From assembly GCA_016934715.1 (NCBI GenBank), contig JAFGSI010000048.1, positions 1 to 64,000 of the forward strand: DNA of 64,000 nt, given 5' to 3'. A program made the position numbers and the translations under genes. Shown one piece after another: positions 31,028 to 39,470 of this stretch. How positions within the stretch are numbered: the stretch's first letter is position 1; each line of letters begins with the position of its first letter. This stretch comes from Anaerolineales bacterium. GTDB lineage: Bacteria; Chloroflexota; Anaerolineae; Anaerolineales; Villigracilaceae. A model generated the notes under the pieces. It saw only the letters and a program-made list of their open reading frames with translations. It had not been told where the DNA came from and ran no database searches.

Positions 31028-33217
31028 ATGGCAAGGAATCGCTCTGTCACCCTGGGCGTCATTGTGCTGTTCCTGGTGGCGCTCATGGGATGCAATACAC
31101 CCAGCAGCAACATTGTCGTAGGCTGCGATGCGGCTGACCTGATCGACGCCATCCGCCTGGCGAATTCGAATCCCAATCGCACCACCCTCACCCTCGATCC
31201 GGGATGCATCTATACCCTGACCGTTGTGGACAACGAGATCGGCTACGGCTATCTCTCACCTGGCGAGAGCCAGGGGAATGGGCTGCCGGCGATCACCACC
31301 GAGATCGTTATCGTCGGCGACCTTGACGACCCGCCGGTCATTCGCCGGTCAAGCGCTGCCGGGACTCCCGAATTCCGCTTCTTCTTCATCACCGCCGCGG
31401 GGCGCCTGACCCTGCAGGCGCTGCTGCTCGAGAACGGCCTCAACGCCTGGGCCGGCGGGGCGATCGCCATCGAGCACGGAACGCTGACCACCGAATCCGT
31501 GGGTTTCTACGACAATGCCTCCCCGGGCGGTGCTCCCTTCGCCAACACCACAGGAGGCGGGGGAGGTGGGGCGATCGCCAATTTGGGTGGGACGCTGGAA
31601 CTGCACAACACCGTCTTCGCCGGCAACAGCGCACTCTCCGGGGGGGCGCTCGACAACCGTGGCGGGGGCACGATCCTGATCGACGAATTCAGCCTGCTGA
31701 TCGGCAACTCGGCCCACAGCGGGGGGGCGCTGGTCAACATGGACGGAGCGGTGACCTTCATCGGCGGGCACATCAATGACAATATCGCGACCCAGTCGGG
31801 CGGGGCGATCTTCAACCGCGGGACTTTGGTCCTCGAACAGACCCTGCTGCAGGGCAACAGCCAGACCGGAAGCGGAGGGGGTGGAGGTGCTCTGGCCAAC
31901 TTCACCGACAGCCCGGGTTTCTACCCGGCCCAGGTGACAGCCACCGACTGCATCTTCTACGCCAATGCTGGTGCGCGCGGCGGGGCGGTGGATAACGTCG
32001 GCGGGATGATCACGATCACCGGCGGCAGCCTGCAAGATAACACGGCCGAGCAGTGGGGCGGCGGGGTCTTCAATGCCTCCTACGGGGCGACCGACGCCAC
32101 GCTGACCGTGGTGGCGAGTCTGGTCGAGGGCAACCAGGCCCAGGTCGGGGGTGGGGTCTTCAACGCCGGCCTGATGACGGTCACCCATGCAACCTTCACC
32201 GGTAACGCCGCCGATGAACATGGCGGGGCCATCAACAATGCCTACTACGACGGAAACTACGGCAGCCTGCTGGTGGTCGGCAGCACTCTGTCCGCGAACA
32301 CCGCCTCCGGCGGGGCGGCCCTGGCCAACGACGGCTCTTTGATGGTCCTCAATTCAACCATCTCCGGCAACACGGCCGGGACTGGGACCGGACTGCTCAA
32401 CGATGGCGATGCCTTGATCGACTTCAGCACGATCGCCTTCAACACCGGGTATCATGGGGTCGCCATTTATGCCAACACCGGGACGGTGAGCGTGGAACAC
32501 TCCGTGATCGGCCCGAACCAGCCCTACAACTGCATGGTCAACCAGGGGACCATCACTGCCCAGGACGCCAATTTGTCCAGCGACGACACCTGCCCGGGAT
32601 TTTCGCTGGTGGAGGACCCGCTGCTGGCGCTCCTGGCGGACAACGGCGGCCTGACCCGGACCCACGCCCTGGGTGCCGGAAGCCCGGCGATCGACGCTGC
32701 CCTGGATTGCTTTGATACCTGGGGCGATCTGCTGCCGCTCGACCAGCGCGGCGCGGCCCGCCCGCAGCCGGTTGGAGGAAGCTGCGACCTGGGCGCTTTC
32801 GAGTTCGACCCCCTATCCCCGCCGCCGCCCCAACAGCCGGCCGCACTGCTCCTGCGGGCGGATACGCCGGTCAACTGCCGGGCCGGTTCGTCCACCCTGT
32901 TCTCCCCCCTGGCGTTCCTGTCCCCGGGCCAGGAGGTCCCGCTGGTGGGGGTCAATCCCTCCGGGACCTGGTTCCTGGTCCACCCGCTGGATCCGGGTCT
33001 CGACTGCTGGGTGTGGAGCGAGGCGGTCACCCCGCTCGTCGACCTGAGCCTGGTTCCGGTTGTGGAGGATCCACCCCTGCCGTACATTCCACCGGATGAG
33101 ACCGTTGAGCCTGTTCCCCAGCAGGGCTGCTGGGTCGGTTCGCTGACTGCCGCTGGCCAGGTCTGCGTGGTGCCCTGTCCTGCAGGTGCCTGGCCGGGTG
33201 GGGCCTGTAGCCCTTGA
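31028..33217 (+). CDS. Beta-helix surface lipoprotein with SH3-like C-terminus
   Basis: A 730-residue lipoprotein. ATG 31028 has GGGAGG upstream and leads directly into a signal peptide with lipobox ALMGC (Cys about 23); the longer frame upstream is not needed. Residues about 80-560 are repeats with GGA/GGG turns, N-rich strands and alternating hydrophobics, a right-handed parallel beta-helix. A choice-of-anchor-like block follows (DNGGLTRTHALGAGSPAIDA...CDLGAFEF). After a Pro-rich linker there is an SH3-like domain starting NCRAG and ending CWVW. A Cys-rich tail closes the protein. The combination points to carbohydrate or wall binding at the cell surface. Confidence 0.85.
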   Translation: MARNRSVTLGVIVLFLVALMGCNTPSSNIVVGCDAADLIDAIRLANSNPNRTTLTLDPGCIYTLTVVDNEIGYGYLSPGESQGNGLPAITTEIVIVGDLDDPPVIRRSSAAGTPEFRFFFITAAGRLTLQALLLENGLNAWAGGAIAIEHGTLTTESVGFYDNASPGGAPFANTTGGGGGGAIANLGGTLELHNTVFAGNSALSGGALDNRGGGTILIDEFSLLIGNSAHSGGALVNMDGAVTFIGGHINDNIATQSGGAIFNRGTLVLEQTLLQGNSQTGSGGGGGALANFTDSPGFYPAQVTATDCIFYANAGARGGAVDNVGGMITITGGSLQDNTAEQWGGGVFNASYGATDATLTVVASLVEGNQAQVGGGVFNAGLMTVTHATFTGNAADEHGGAINNAYYDGNYGSLLVVGSTLSANTASGGAALANDGSLMVLNSTISGNTAGTGTGLLNDGDALIDFSTIAFNTGYHGVAIYANTGTVSVEHSVIGPNQPYNCMVNQGTITAQDANLSSDDTCPGFSLVEDPLLALLADNGGLTRTHALGAGSPAIDAALDCFDTWGDLLPLDQRGAARPQPVGGSCDLGAFEFDPLSPPPPQQPAALLLRADTPVNCRAGSSTLFSPLAFLSPGQEVPLVGVNPSGTWFLVHPLDPGLDCWVWSEAVTPLVDLSLVPVVEDPPLPYIPPDETVEPVPQQGCWVGSLTAAGQVCVVPCPAGAWPGGACSP

Positions 33218-33224
33218 AAAGAAA

Positions 33225-34034
33225 TCACCGCTCCCGAGGGCTGCCAACCTCGGGAGCGCTTGGCTGCCGGATGGCTTGAAGCGCCTCGCAACGCTCTCGG
33301 AAGGCGAACGCCTCATCGAATCTGTCTGTGCAGATCTTCGGGATTCCCAGCTCGGATGTGATTTCCAGAGCCCGGCGATCATTGACATCCCAGGCATGGA
33401 TCTCGATCCCCCCCTTGCGTACCAACGTGACCACCTCCCGGGTCAGCTGATCCGGGTGCAGGTGGACCGCTCGCACCCGGGCCAGCCGCGCCCGGTGGAG
33501 TGCCTGGTAGGCGACCACATCCAGTTTCATCCATTCTTCAGAACGTGGGAAGAGCAGGTCCGTGGCGATTCCCGGGCAACGACGCCGGATTTCCAGGAGC
33601 AGGGCCGGCTCGTAGGATGTGATTTCGAAGGTGTCCCAGTACCGGCGGAAGTCTTTGAGGATCCTGCTGATGATTTCGGCGGATTCGGGTTCCGGCCCCT
33701 TGATCTCGATTTCCAGGCCGATCTGTCCGGCGAACGCGGCGAGAATTTCTGCAAAAGTGGGGATTTGACCCGCGCCCGCGGCGGGCGCGTGTGGATTCCT
33801 GACCCGCACCCTGCGAATTTGGGCCGCTGTGTATGTAAACAGCGGTCCACTGTGATCGGTGATTTCGTCGAGATAGGTATAATGATACACGATCGGGACG
33901 CTGTCTGCCGTCAGCCGGATATCCATTTCGACTGCGTCGGCGCCTCGGTCAATCGCCGCCTGGAACGCTTGCAGTGTGTTTTCGGGGGTCTGTTCTGGAA
34001 TGCCGCGGTGGGCGACGATCGCAAAGGTTCTCAT
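33225..34034 (-). CDS. Glycerophosphodiester phosphodiesterase family protein
   Basis: A 269-residue TIM-barrel enzyme hydrolysing glycerophosphodiesters. ATG 34034 is used because the family starts with VAHRG (H10); the longer frame reads into the upstream genes. H-R-G...PENT and VEMDIRLT provide the first catalytic and metal residues. The second conserved His is in VYHYTYL, where most family members have H-D; the Asp is replaced by Tyr here. No signal peptide, so probably cytosolic. It lies just downstream of the small membrane protein gene. The 3' end lies inside a hairpin (see terminator). Confidence 0.85.
   Translation of the reverse strand: MRTFAIVAHRGIPEQTPENTLQAFQAAIDRGADAVEMDIRLTADSVPIVYHYTYLDEITDHSGPLFTYTAAQIRRVRVRNPHAPAAGAGQIPTFAEILAAFAGQIGLEIEIKGPEPESAEIISRILKDFRRYWDTFEITSYEPALLLEIRRRCPGIATDLLFPRSEEWMKLDVVAYQALHRARLARVRAVHLHPDQLTREVVTLVRKGGIEIHAWDVNDRRALEITSELGIPKICTDRFDEAFAFRERCEALQAIRQPSAPEVGSPRER
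33229..33258. terminator. Bidirectional hairpin overlapping the end of the GDPD gene
   Basis: A perfect 11-bp stem (33229-33239 with 33248-33258) around an 8-base loop. On the minus strand it covers the last codons of the GDPD gene (GSPRER) and is followed by TGATTTCTTTT. On the plus strand it comes 11 bases after the lipoprotein stop. It can end both convergent transcripts. Confidence 0.8.
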
Positions 34035-34045
34035 CCGACGATTGC

Positions 34046-34255
34046 CTACAAGGCCCAGGCCAGCATCAGGCCGAAGATGGCGATCACCAGCCCCAGGTGC
34101 AGGAGCAGGTTGCTTGCGCTGAACCAGCCCGGCACGATGAATTGGACGATGTAGTTGGCGATGATGAGCAGGATGCCGAGCAGCGGCAGCAGTCCCTTGC
34201 GCGGGGCCAGGCCTTCCGAGAGCCGATCGAGCATAGCATTCAGCCATTCAGACAT
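34046..34255 (-). CDS. Small two-helix membrane protein
   Basis: A 69-residue protein. ATG 34255 has AGGAGG six bases upstream, inside the last codons of hflX, so it overlaps hflX slightly. An amphipathic N-terminus (MSEWLNAMLDRLSEGL) precedes two helices (LLPLLGILLIIANYIVQFIV and LLLHLGLVIAIFGLMLAWAL). No family is recognised. The stop lies 11 bases before the GDPD start, so it is part of the same operon. Confidence 0.6.
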   Translation of the reverse strand: MSEWLNAMLDRLSEGLAPRKGLLPLLGILLIIANYIVQFIVPGWFSASNLLLHLGLVIAIFGLMLAWAL

Positions 34256-35603
34256 CTTCATCCTCCTGCGGGATCTTCTCTCCCGGCCTGACCTGCCAGG
34301 GTTTGAACTGGGCAACCAACCGTCCGGGAATGCGGCCCCGGATGGTGACCCCCTTGCGGTTGTGTTCGATGCTTTCGATCTGGCCGAGTTCGTGGAACTG
34401 GGAGATCAACTGCCCTTGCTGGTAGGGCAGGTTGACGTGGACGGGTGTGAAGGTTTCGAAGAGGGTGTTTCCGACCCGTTCGAGCAGATCGGGCAGACCC
34501 TCCCCGGTCAGGGCTGAGATGGCCACCGCCTGGGGGAAGAGGGCCACTGCCTGGCGAGCCGCCTTCGGGTCCTGCAGGCGATCGATCTTGTTCAGGGCGG
34601 TGATCACCGGCACATGTCCGGCTTCGATCTCCTTCAAGGTTGCGTGGACGACCTCGGCCTGGTTCATGGCATTCAGGTGTGAGATATCGACCATGTGCAG
34701 CAGCAGGTCGGCCTCGGCGATCTCTTCCAGGGTTGCCCGGAAGGCGGCCACCAGGGTGGTGGGCAGTTTCTGGATGAATCCGACCGTGTCAGTGAACAGG
34801 GCCACCCGGCTGCCGGGTAGTTCGACCCGCCGGGTCGTCGGGTCGAGGGTGGCGAACAACTGGTCGGCCACGTAGACTTCGGCATCCGCCAGCCGGTTGA
34901 TCAGGGTCGATTTGCCAGCGTTGGTGTAGCCCACCAGGGCCACGGTCGGGACTCGATTGCGCTTGCGCTGGGTGCGATGCCGGCCGCGTTGGGCGCGCAC
35001 TTTCTCCAGGCTTTCTTTCAGGTGGGCGATCTCGCGCCGGATGCTGCGCCGGTCGATCTCCAGCTGGGTCTCGCCAGGGCCGCGCAGGCCCACGCCGCCA
35101 ACCGAGCCGGCCCGCCCGCCGCCGCCGCCGGCCTGGCGCGACAGGTGAGTCCACTGGCCGGTCAGGCGCGGCAGGAAGTACTCATACTGGGCCAGCTTGA
35201 CCTGCAGCTGGCCCTCGCTGGTGCTGGCGTGCTGGGCGAAGATGTCGAGGATCACCACTGTCCGGTCGAGGACGCGTACGTTGTGCCCCAGGGCGCGCTC
35301 GAGTTCGCGCTGGTGGCGCGGGTTGAGCTCGTCGTCAAAGACCACGACCTCGGCCTGGGTCTCTTCGGCCAGGGCCCTGAGCTCTTCGACCTTGCCTGAC
35401 CCGATGAAGGTCTGCGAATTGGGGCGGTCGAGCTTCTGGGTCGTCTCACCAACGACGTCCAGGCCGGCGGTGTCACAGAGCAGGGCCAGTTCGGTGAGCG
35501 AGTCGTCCAGGGTCAGGAGGCCTTCGCGGCCGTGCAGTTCGACGCCGACCAGGAACGCCCGTTCGCGCGGCGGCGTGGTCGCAAGCAATTTTTTTTTCGA
35601 CAT
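34248..35603 (-). CDS. hflX: GTPase HflX
   Basis: A ribosome-associated GTPase that splits or rescues stalled ribosomes. The 451-residue product begins at ATG 35603, overlapping the stop of the upstream kinase (TGATG). The N-terminal HflX domain holds the Gly-rich stretch GGGGGRAGSVGG and GPGETQLEID. The G domain shows GYTNAGKST, DTVGFI and NKID. A short C-terminal domain ends in acidic EDEDV. Coupling to a sensor kinase is uncommon and may place hflX under stress control. Four genes (kinase, hflX, small membrane protein, GDPD) appear to form an operon. Confidence 0.95.
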   Translation of the reverse strand: MSKKKLLATTPPRERAFLVGVELHGREGLLTLDDSLTELALLCDTAGLDVVGETTQKLDRPNSQTFIGSGKVEELRALAEETQAEVVVFDDELNPRHQRELERALGHNVRVLDRTVVILDIFAQHASTSEGQLQVKLAQYEYFLPRLTGQWTHLSRQAGGGGGRAGSVGGVGLRGPGETQLEIDRRSIRREIAHLKESLEKVRAQRGRHRTQRKRNRVPTVALVGYTNAGKSTLINRLADAEVYVADQLFATLDPTTRRVELPGSRVALFTDTVGFIQKLPTTLVAAFRATLEEIAEADLLLHMVDISHLNAMNQAEVVHATLKEIEAGHVPVITALNKIDRLQDPKAARQAVALFPQAVAISALTGEGLPDLLERVGNTLFETFTPVHVNLPYQQGQLISQFHELGQIESIEHNRKGVTIRGRIPGRLVAQFKPWQVRPGEKIPQEDEDV

Positions 35604-36844
35604 CAGGCTGTTTCTTCTTTCTGGGGGGGCTCGGGCTGTTGCGTGCCGAACAGTCTTGCCAGTTGGGGGTCGGGCAGTTCGGTGCGGATCGGCAGGAGGA
35701 CGTGGAAGGTCGAGCCCGGGCATTTCTCTTCGTCGTAGCCTTCCGATTCGACCCAGATGGTTCCCCCGTGGGCATCGAAGATGCCGCGTGATATGGGAAG
35801 TCCCAGGCCCGGGCCACCGCCCTTGAACTTGGTCTTGCCGGACGAATGCAGGGAGGCGTTTCCCAGGGCGCCGAATTTCTCGAAGATCGTTTCCTGGTCT
35901 TCCAGGGAGATGCCGATGCCGGTGTCGGCGATCGTTATCTCGATGAAGCCGGGCAGGGTCCGGCCGTCGACGGTGATCTCTCCGCCGTCAGGGGTGTATT
36001 TGATGGCATTGGTCAGCAGGTTATGGAAAGCCTGGTAGAGGCGTTCGGGGTCGGCGAAGATCATCGTTTCGCTGCCGGGAAAAGCAACGGTCGTCAGGGT
36101 CTGGTTGCGCTGCTGCAGGTCTGGGTTGACGTCATTCCGCAGCAGGCCGAGCAGCTGTCCCAGCCAGACCGGCTGGAAGTTGAGCGAGAGCAGGTTGTTG
36201 TCGATCAGCGAAACATCGATCATGTCATCGACGATCGCCTGCAGGCGGCGGATGCCGTTGTTGACGCCGTGGATCACGGCATCGAACTGCCCGTTCTCGT
36301 TGTTCTGGACCAGGTCACGCATCATCGCCGTGTAGCCCTCGATCAGGGTCAGTGGGGTTTTCAGCTCGTGGGCCGCCACGGCGATGAAGTTCGACTTGCT
36401 GCGGTCCAGGCGTTCCATTTTCTGCTGTACAGTAGTGAGTTCATTGGAGATAAAAGCCACGCGGGTCTCCATCTCGTAGCGGGCGGCCTTTTCGAGGGCG
36501 TGGGTGAAGATCGGGATCAACGCCCCGGTCAGGTCAAGAGCCTCCTTCTCGGCCAACTTTTCGCGGATCGTGGCATACGTGATTGCGAAGATATGATTGA
36601 GGATGGTGGTCAGATTCTTCTGGCCTTCCTCGAGTTCGCTCTGGGTGGGGGAGGCCGACCAGTCGTAGATGATCTGGTCCAACCAGGCCGGGTCGCCGGT
36701 ATCGATGGCATGCGCCAGCAGGTCATAGAAGCGATTGAGCTGCGCCTCGAAATTCTCGCGCACGCCCGTCCCGCGCGCCAGGTCGTGGGTGACCCGCTGG
36801 AGCCAGCTGGATTGGATTTTGGCCAGAAGGAGAAGGACGCTCAT
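35603..36844 (-). CDS. Cytosolic sensor histidine kinase
   Basis: A 413-residue kinase without transmembrane segments. The N-terminal 130 residues are a helical sensor domain (contains ITYATIREKLAEKE) of unrecognised type. HisKA has H159 in AAHELKTP. HATPase motifs follow: the N box FHNLLTNAIKYT, ADTGIGI, and G-x-GLGLPISRG. No receiver domain or partner regulator is adjacent. A TATACA lies 11 bases before the ATG and no clear ribosome site is seen, so the mRNA may be near-leaderless. It is coupled to hflX downstream. Confidence 0.88.
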   Translation of the reverse strand: MSVLLLLAKIQSSWLQRVTHDLARGTGVRENFEAQLNRFYDLLAHAIDTGDPAWLDQIIYDWSASPTQSELEEGQKNLTTILNHIFAITYATIREKLAEKEALDLTGALIPIFTHALEKAARYEMETRVAFISNELTTVQQKMERLDRSKSNFIAVAAHELKTPLTLIEGYTAMMRDLVQNNENGQFDAVIHGVNNGIRRLQAIVDDMIDVSLIDNNLLSLNFQPVWLGQLLGLLRNDVNPDLQQRNQTLTTVAFPGSETMIFADPERLYQAFHNLLTNAIKYTPDGGEITVDGRTLPGFIEITIADTGIGISLEDQETIFEKFGALGNASLHSSGKTKFKGGGPGLGLPISRGIFDAHGGTIWVESEGYDEEKCPGSTFHVLLPIRTELPDPQLARLFGTQQPEPPQKEETA

Positions 36845-36908
36845 ACCAGGTTAAGTGTATACGAGGTTGGTGGATTTGACAATCACAGTTTCGTTTGGAT
36901 TGCTTTTT

Positions 36909-37802
36909 TCATTCTCGCAGCCCGACGATCCAGTGCCAGAGGGTCTCTCCCACGACCTGCAGGCTCTCCGCCGAAACCTTGTCGGGCGTGTCGGCGGTTG
37001 TGTGCCAGTAAGGATAGTCGAAATCGATGATGTCGACTGCCGGCAGGCCCAGGTCCAGGAACGGGATGTGGTCGTCGAGGATGCTGTACCTGTACTCCGG
37101 GATGAACTGCTCGCGGTACCCGAGGGCGGCGGCCTGGCCCCAGATCTCGGCCGCCAGATCTGGGGCGGAGTTGCGTTCGTAGTAGATATTCAGGTCGGCA
37201 TCGCCGATCATGTCGACGATCACGACCGCCTGCGGACGGACCGTCAGGCTGGCGGCAAAGACTCGCGAACCCATGATCCATTCCCAGTCCCCGATCTGTC
37301 CGTTGTCCTCGGCGTCGAAGAAGACCAGCCAGACCGGGACGGTATCCTCGGGCAGGCTGCGGGCCAGTTCGAGCAGGACGGCCACGCCCGAAGCGCCGTC
37401 GTTAGCGCCTGGCACCGGTTCGATCTGCCCCGGACCCGGGTCCCGGTCGGCGAGCAGGCGGCTGTCATAGTGAGCCCCGAGGATGACCTGTGGTGGTTCG
37501 TCCGAGCGGCTTGCCAGGATGTTGCGGATCGGGTGACCGCCGACCGTTGTCTCCTGGACCGCGACTTGCCAGCCGGCTTGTTCAAGTTCAGCCCGGATCC
37601 AGGCGATGGCCTGGGCGTGGGCCGGGCTGCCCGGGGTGCGTGGCCCGAAGGCGACCTGGGTGACGACGTCGGCGTAAGCCTGCTGGCCGTCGAAAGGACG
37701 CCCCTCGGATGTGGGCAGTGTCCGTGCCGACCAGACGGCCAATCCAAGCAGGAGCAGCCCGGCCAGCAGGAAGAGCAGGAAGCGTGAGTTGCGCATAGCC
37801 AT
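36909..37802 (-). CDS. Membrane-anchored M28-family peptidase / glutaminyl-cyclase-like
   Basis: A 297-residue protein with an N-terminal signal anchor (FLLFLLAGLLLLGLAVW). Zinc-site residues of the M28 fold are visible: H in GAHYDSR, D in GANDGASG, E/D in FFDAEDNG, D in DMIGDADL, and H in YWHTTADT. The AEDNG and HTTADT forms match the glutaminyl-peptide cyclotransferase-like subgroup, so it may be either an aminopeptidase or a cyclase. It should act outside the membrane. It is on the same strand as trmFO, starting 14 bases after its end. Confidence 0.85.
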   Translation of the reverse strand: MAMRNSRFLLFLLAGLLLLGLAVWSARTLPTSEGRPFDGQQAYADVVTQVAFGPRTPGSPAHAQAIAWIRAELEQAGWQVAVQETTVGGHPIRNILASRSDEPPQVILGAHYDSRLLADRDPGPGQIEPVPGANDGASGVAVLLELARSLPEDTVPVWLVFFDAEDNGQIGDWEWIMGSRVFAASLTVRPQAVVIVDMIGDADLNIYYERNSAPDLAAEIWGQAAALGYREQFIPEYRYSILDDHIPFLDLGLPAVDIIDFDYPYWHTTADTPDKVSAESLQVVGETLWHWIVGLRE

Positions 37803-37815
37803 TTCGTGACCGATG

Positions 37816-39195
37816 TCAGAACTCGTTCAGGAAGGAATCCAGAGATGCCAGCGCCCGTTCGGCCAGCAGGCCGGCGCGCGCGCGCTTGCCGATCCGGCGC
37901 GGCTTGCCGCTGGAGGTCAACTGGACTGGCAGGTCAAGCGGGGGCAGGATCCCAAAATTGGCTTTCATCGGCTGGAAGTCTTTCAGGTTGGCGTGGGTGA
38001 CGTAGTGGCACAGGGCGCCCAGCATGGTCGTCGCTGGCAGGATCAACGGCGGGCGGTTCTGCAGCAGGCGGGCAGCATTCAGCCCGGCCAGCAATCCGGT
38101 GGCGATGTTGCCCAGGTAGCCCTCCACGCCGGTGATCTGCCCGGCGAAGAACAGGTCGGGGCGGCTGCGGAACTGCAGGCTCGGGCCGAGCACCCGTGGC
38201 GAGGCGATGAAGGTGTTGCGGTGCATCTGCCCAAAGCGGACGAACTCGGCCCTTTCCAGACCGGGGACCATCCGCAGGAGGCGCTTCTGCTCGGGGTAGG
38301 TCAGGTTGGTCTGGAAGCCGACCAGGTTGTACAGGCTGGCAGCCAGGTTGTCCTGGCGTAACTGGACCACGGCATGCGGCCAGCGGCCGGTGCGTGGATC
38401 CCGCAGACCGACCGGCCGCATCGGACCATAGGCCAGGGCTTCCCGCCCGCGCCCGGCGATCACCTCGACCGGCAGGCAGCCTTCGAAGAAATGCCGGGGC
38501 CCGGCCCTGACGCCCTGGTGGATTTCGCTCTCGAACCCGCGCAAGGGGATCCGTTCAGCCTCCAGCAGGGCGTCCACGAAGGCTTCATATTCTTCCTGGT
38601 TGAGGGGGCAGTTGATGTAGTCGCCCTCCTCCTGCTCATGGGTGCCGTAACGGGAGGCCCGGAAGGCGATCTCCATGTTCACCGAGTCGCGGCTGACGAT
38701 CGGGGCGATGGCATCGTAGAAGAACAGGTGCTCCTCGCCGGTCAGGCTAGCGATGGCCCGGGATAGCCTGGGTGAGGTCAGCGGACCGGAGGCGATGATC
38801 GCCGGCCCAGGCGGGATCTGCTTCACCTCTGCCCGCACGATCTCGATATTGGACTGGCTACTGATCCGCCCGGTGACCTGCCGGGCGAACAAGTCCCGAT
38901 CGACGGCCAGGGCTGCACCGGCCGGGACGGCATTCGCCTCGGCGCAATCGAGCAGAAGCGATCCCAGGCGGCGCAGTTCCTCCTTGAGAACGCCGGAGGC
39001 CCGGTCCGGCAGGGTAGAGCCCAACGAGTTCGAGCAGACCAGTTCGGCCAGGTCGGAGGTCTGGTGGGCGCCGGTCGAGGTCTGCGGGCGCATTTCCACC
39101 AAACGGACGCGCAGGCCCAGCCGGGCGGCCTGCCAGGCGGCCTCGCTCCCGGCCAGTCCGCCACCGACGATGGTGAGATCTGGTTGAGGGTTCAT
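37816..39195 (-). CDS. trmFO: Folate/FAD-dependent tRNA m5U54 methyltransferase
   Basis: Methylates U54 of the T loop of tRNA using methylenetetrahydrofolate and FADH2. The protein (459 residues) has the dinucleotide motif [12 protein letters not shown] at its start, then [18 protein letters not shown] (with a conserved Cys) and, towards the C-terminus, the [20 protein letters not shown] block. ATG 39195 is used; GTG 39204 is an alternative and neither has a good ribosome site. Length and motifs are normal. The M28 peptidase gene follows closely on the same strand. Confidence 0.95.
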   Translation of the reverse strand: MNPQPDLTIVGGGLAGSEAAWQAARLGLRVRLVEMRPQTSTGAHQTSDLAELVCSNSLGSTLPDRASGVLKEELRRLGSLLLDCAEANAVPAGAALAVDRDLFARQVTGRISSQSNIEIVRAEVKQIPPGPAIIASGPLTSPRLSRAIASLTGEEHLFFYDAIAPIVSRDSVNMEIAFRASRYGTHEQEEGDYINCPLNQEEYEAFVDALLEAERIPLRGFESEIHQGVRAGPRHFFEGCLPVEVIAGRGREALAYGPMRPVGLRDPRTGRWPHAVVQLRQDNLAASLYNLVGFQTNLTYPEQKRLLRMVPGLERAEFVRFGQMHRNTFIASPRVLGPSLQFRSRPDLFFAGQITGVEGYLGNIATGLLAGLNAARLLQNRPPLILPATTMLGALCHYVTHANLKDFQPMKANFGILPPLDLPVQLTSSGKPRRIGKRARAGLLAERALASLDSFLNEF

Positions 39196-39470
39196 TAAGA
39201 GCACTATTGTACCATCTCAAGATCAGGCCGAGGGACGAATCGGTTCCTTTCAGATCGCAGACCTGTTTCGCTGCAAGCTGCCCGTCGTGCACCGCCCAGA
39301 TCAGCACTGCAGCCAGTACTCTGGCAGTCGGGAGCACAGGCGGCGGCGCTGAACACCAGACAGGGTCGGACAGCCTGGCCGGGGTACGCGGCAATCCTGT
39401 CCCGGAGCCCGTCGGGATGGTATCCGAAAAACGAGCAACTATACTATAATCACCTACGAGGCCTCTCGTC

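Noticed and set aside
31549-32300. Repeated GGxGG/GGA coding blocks as possible DNA repeats
   Set aside because: They are irregular codon-level repeats of a beta-helix protein, not a DNA repeat family.
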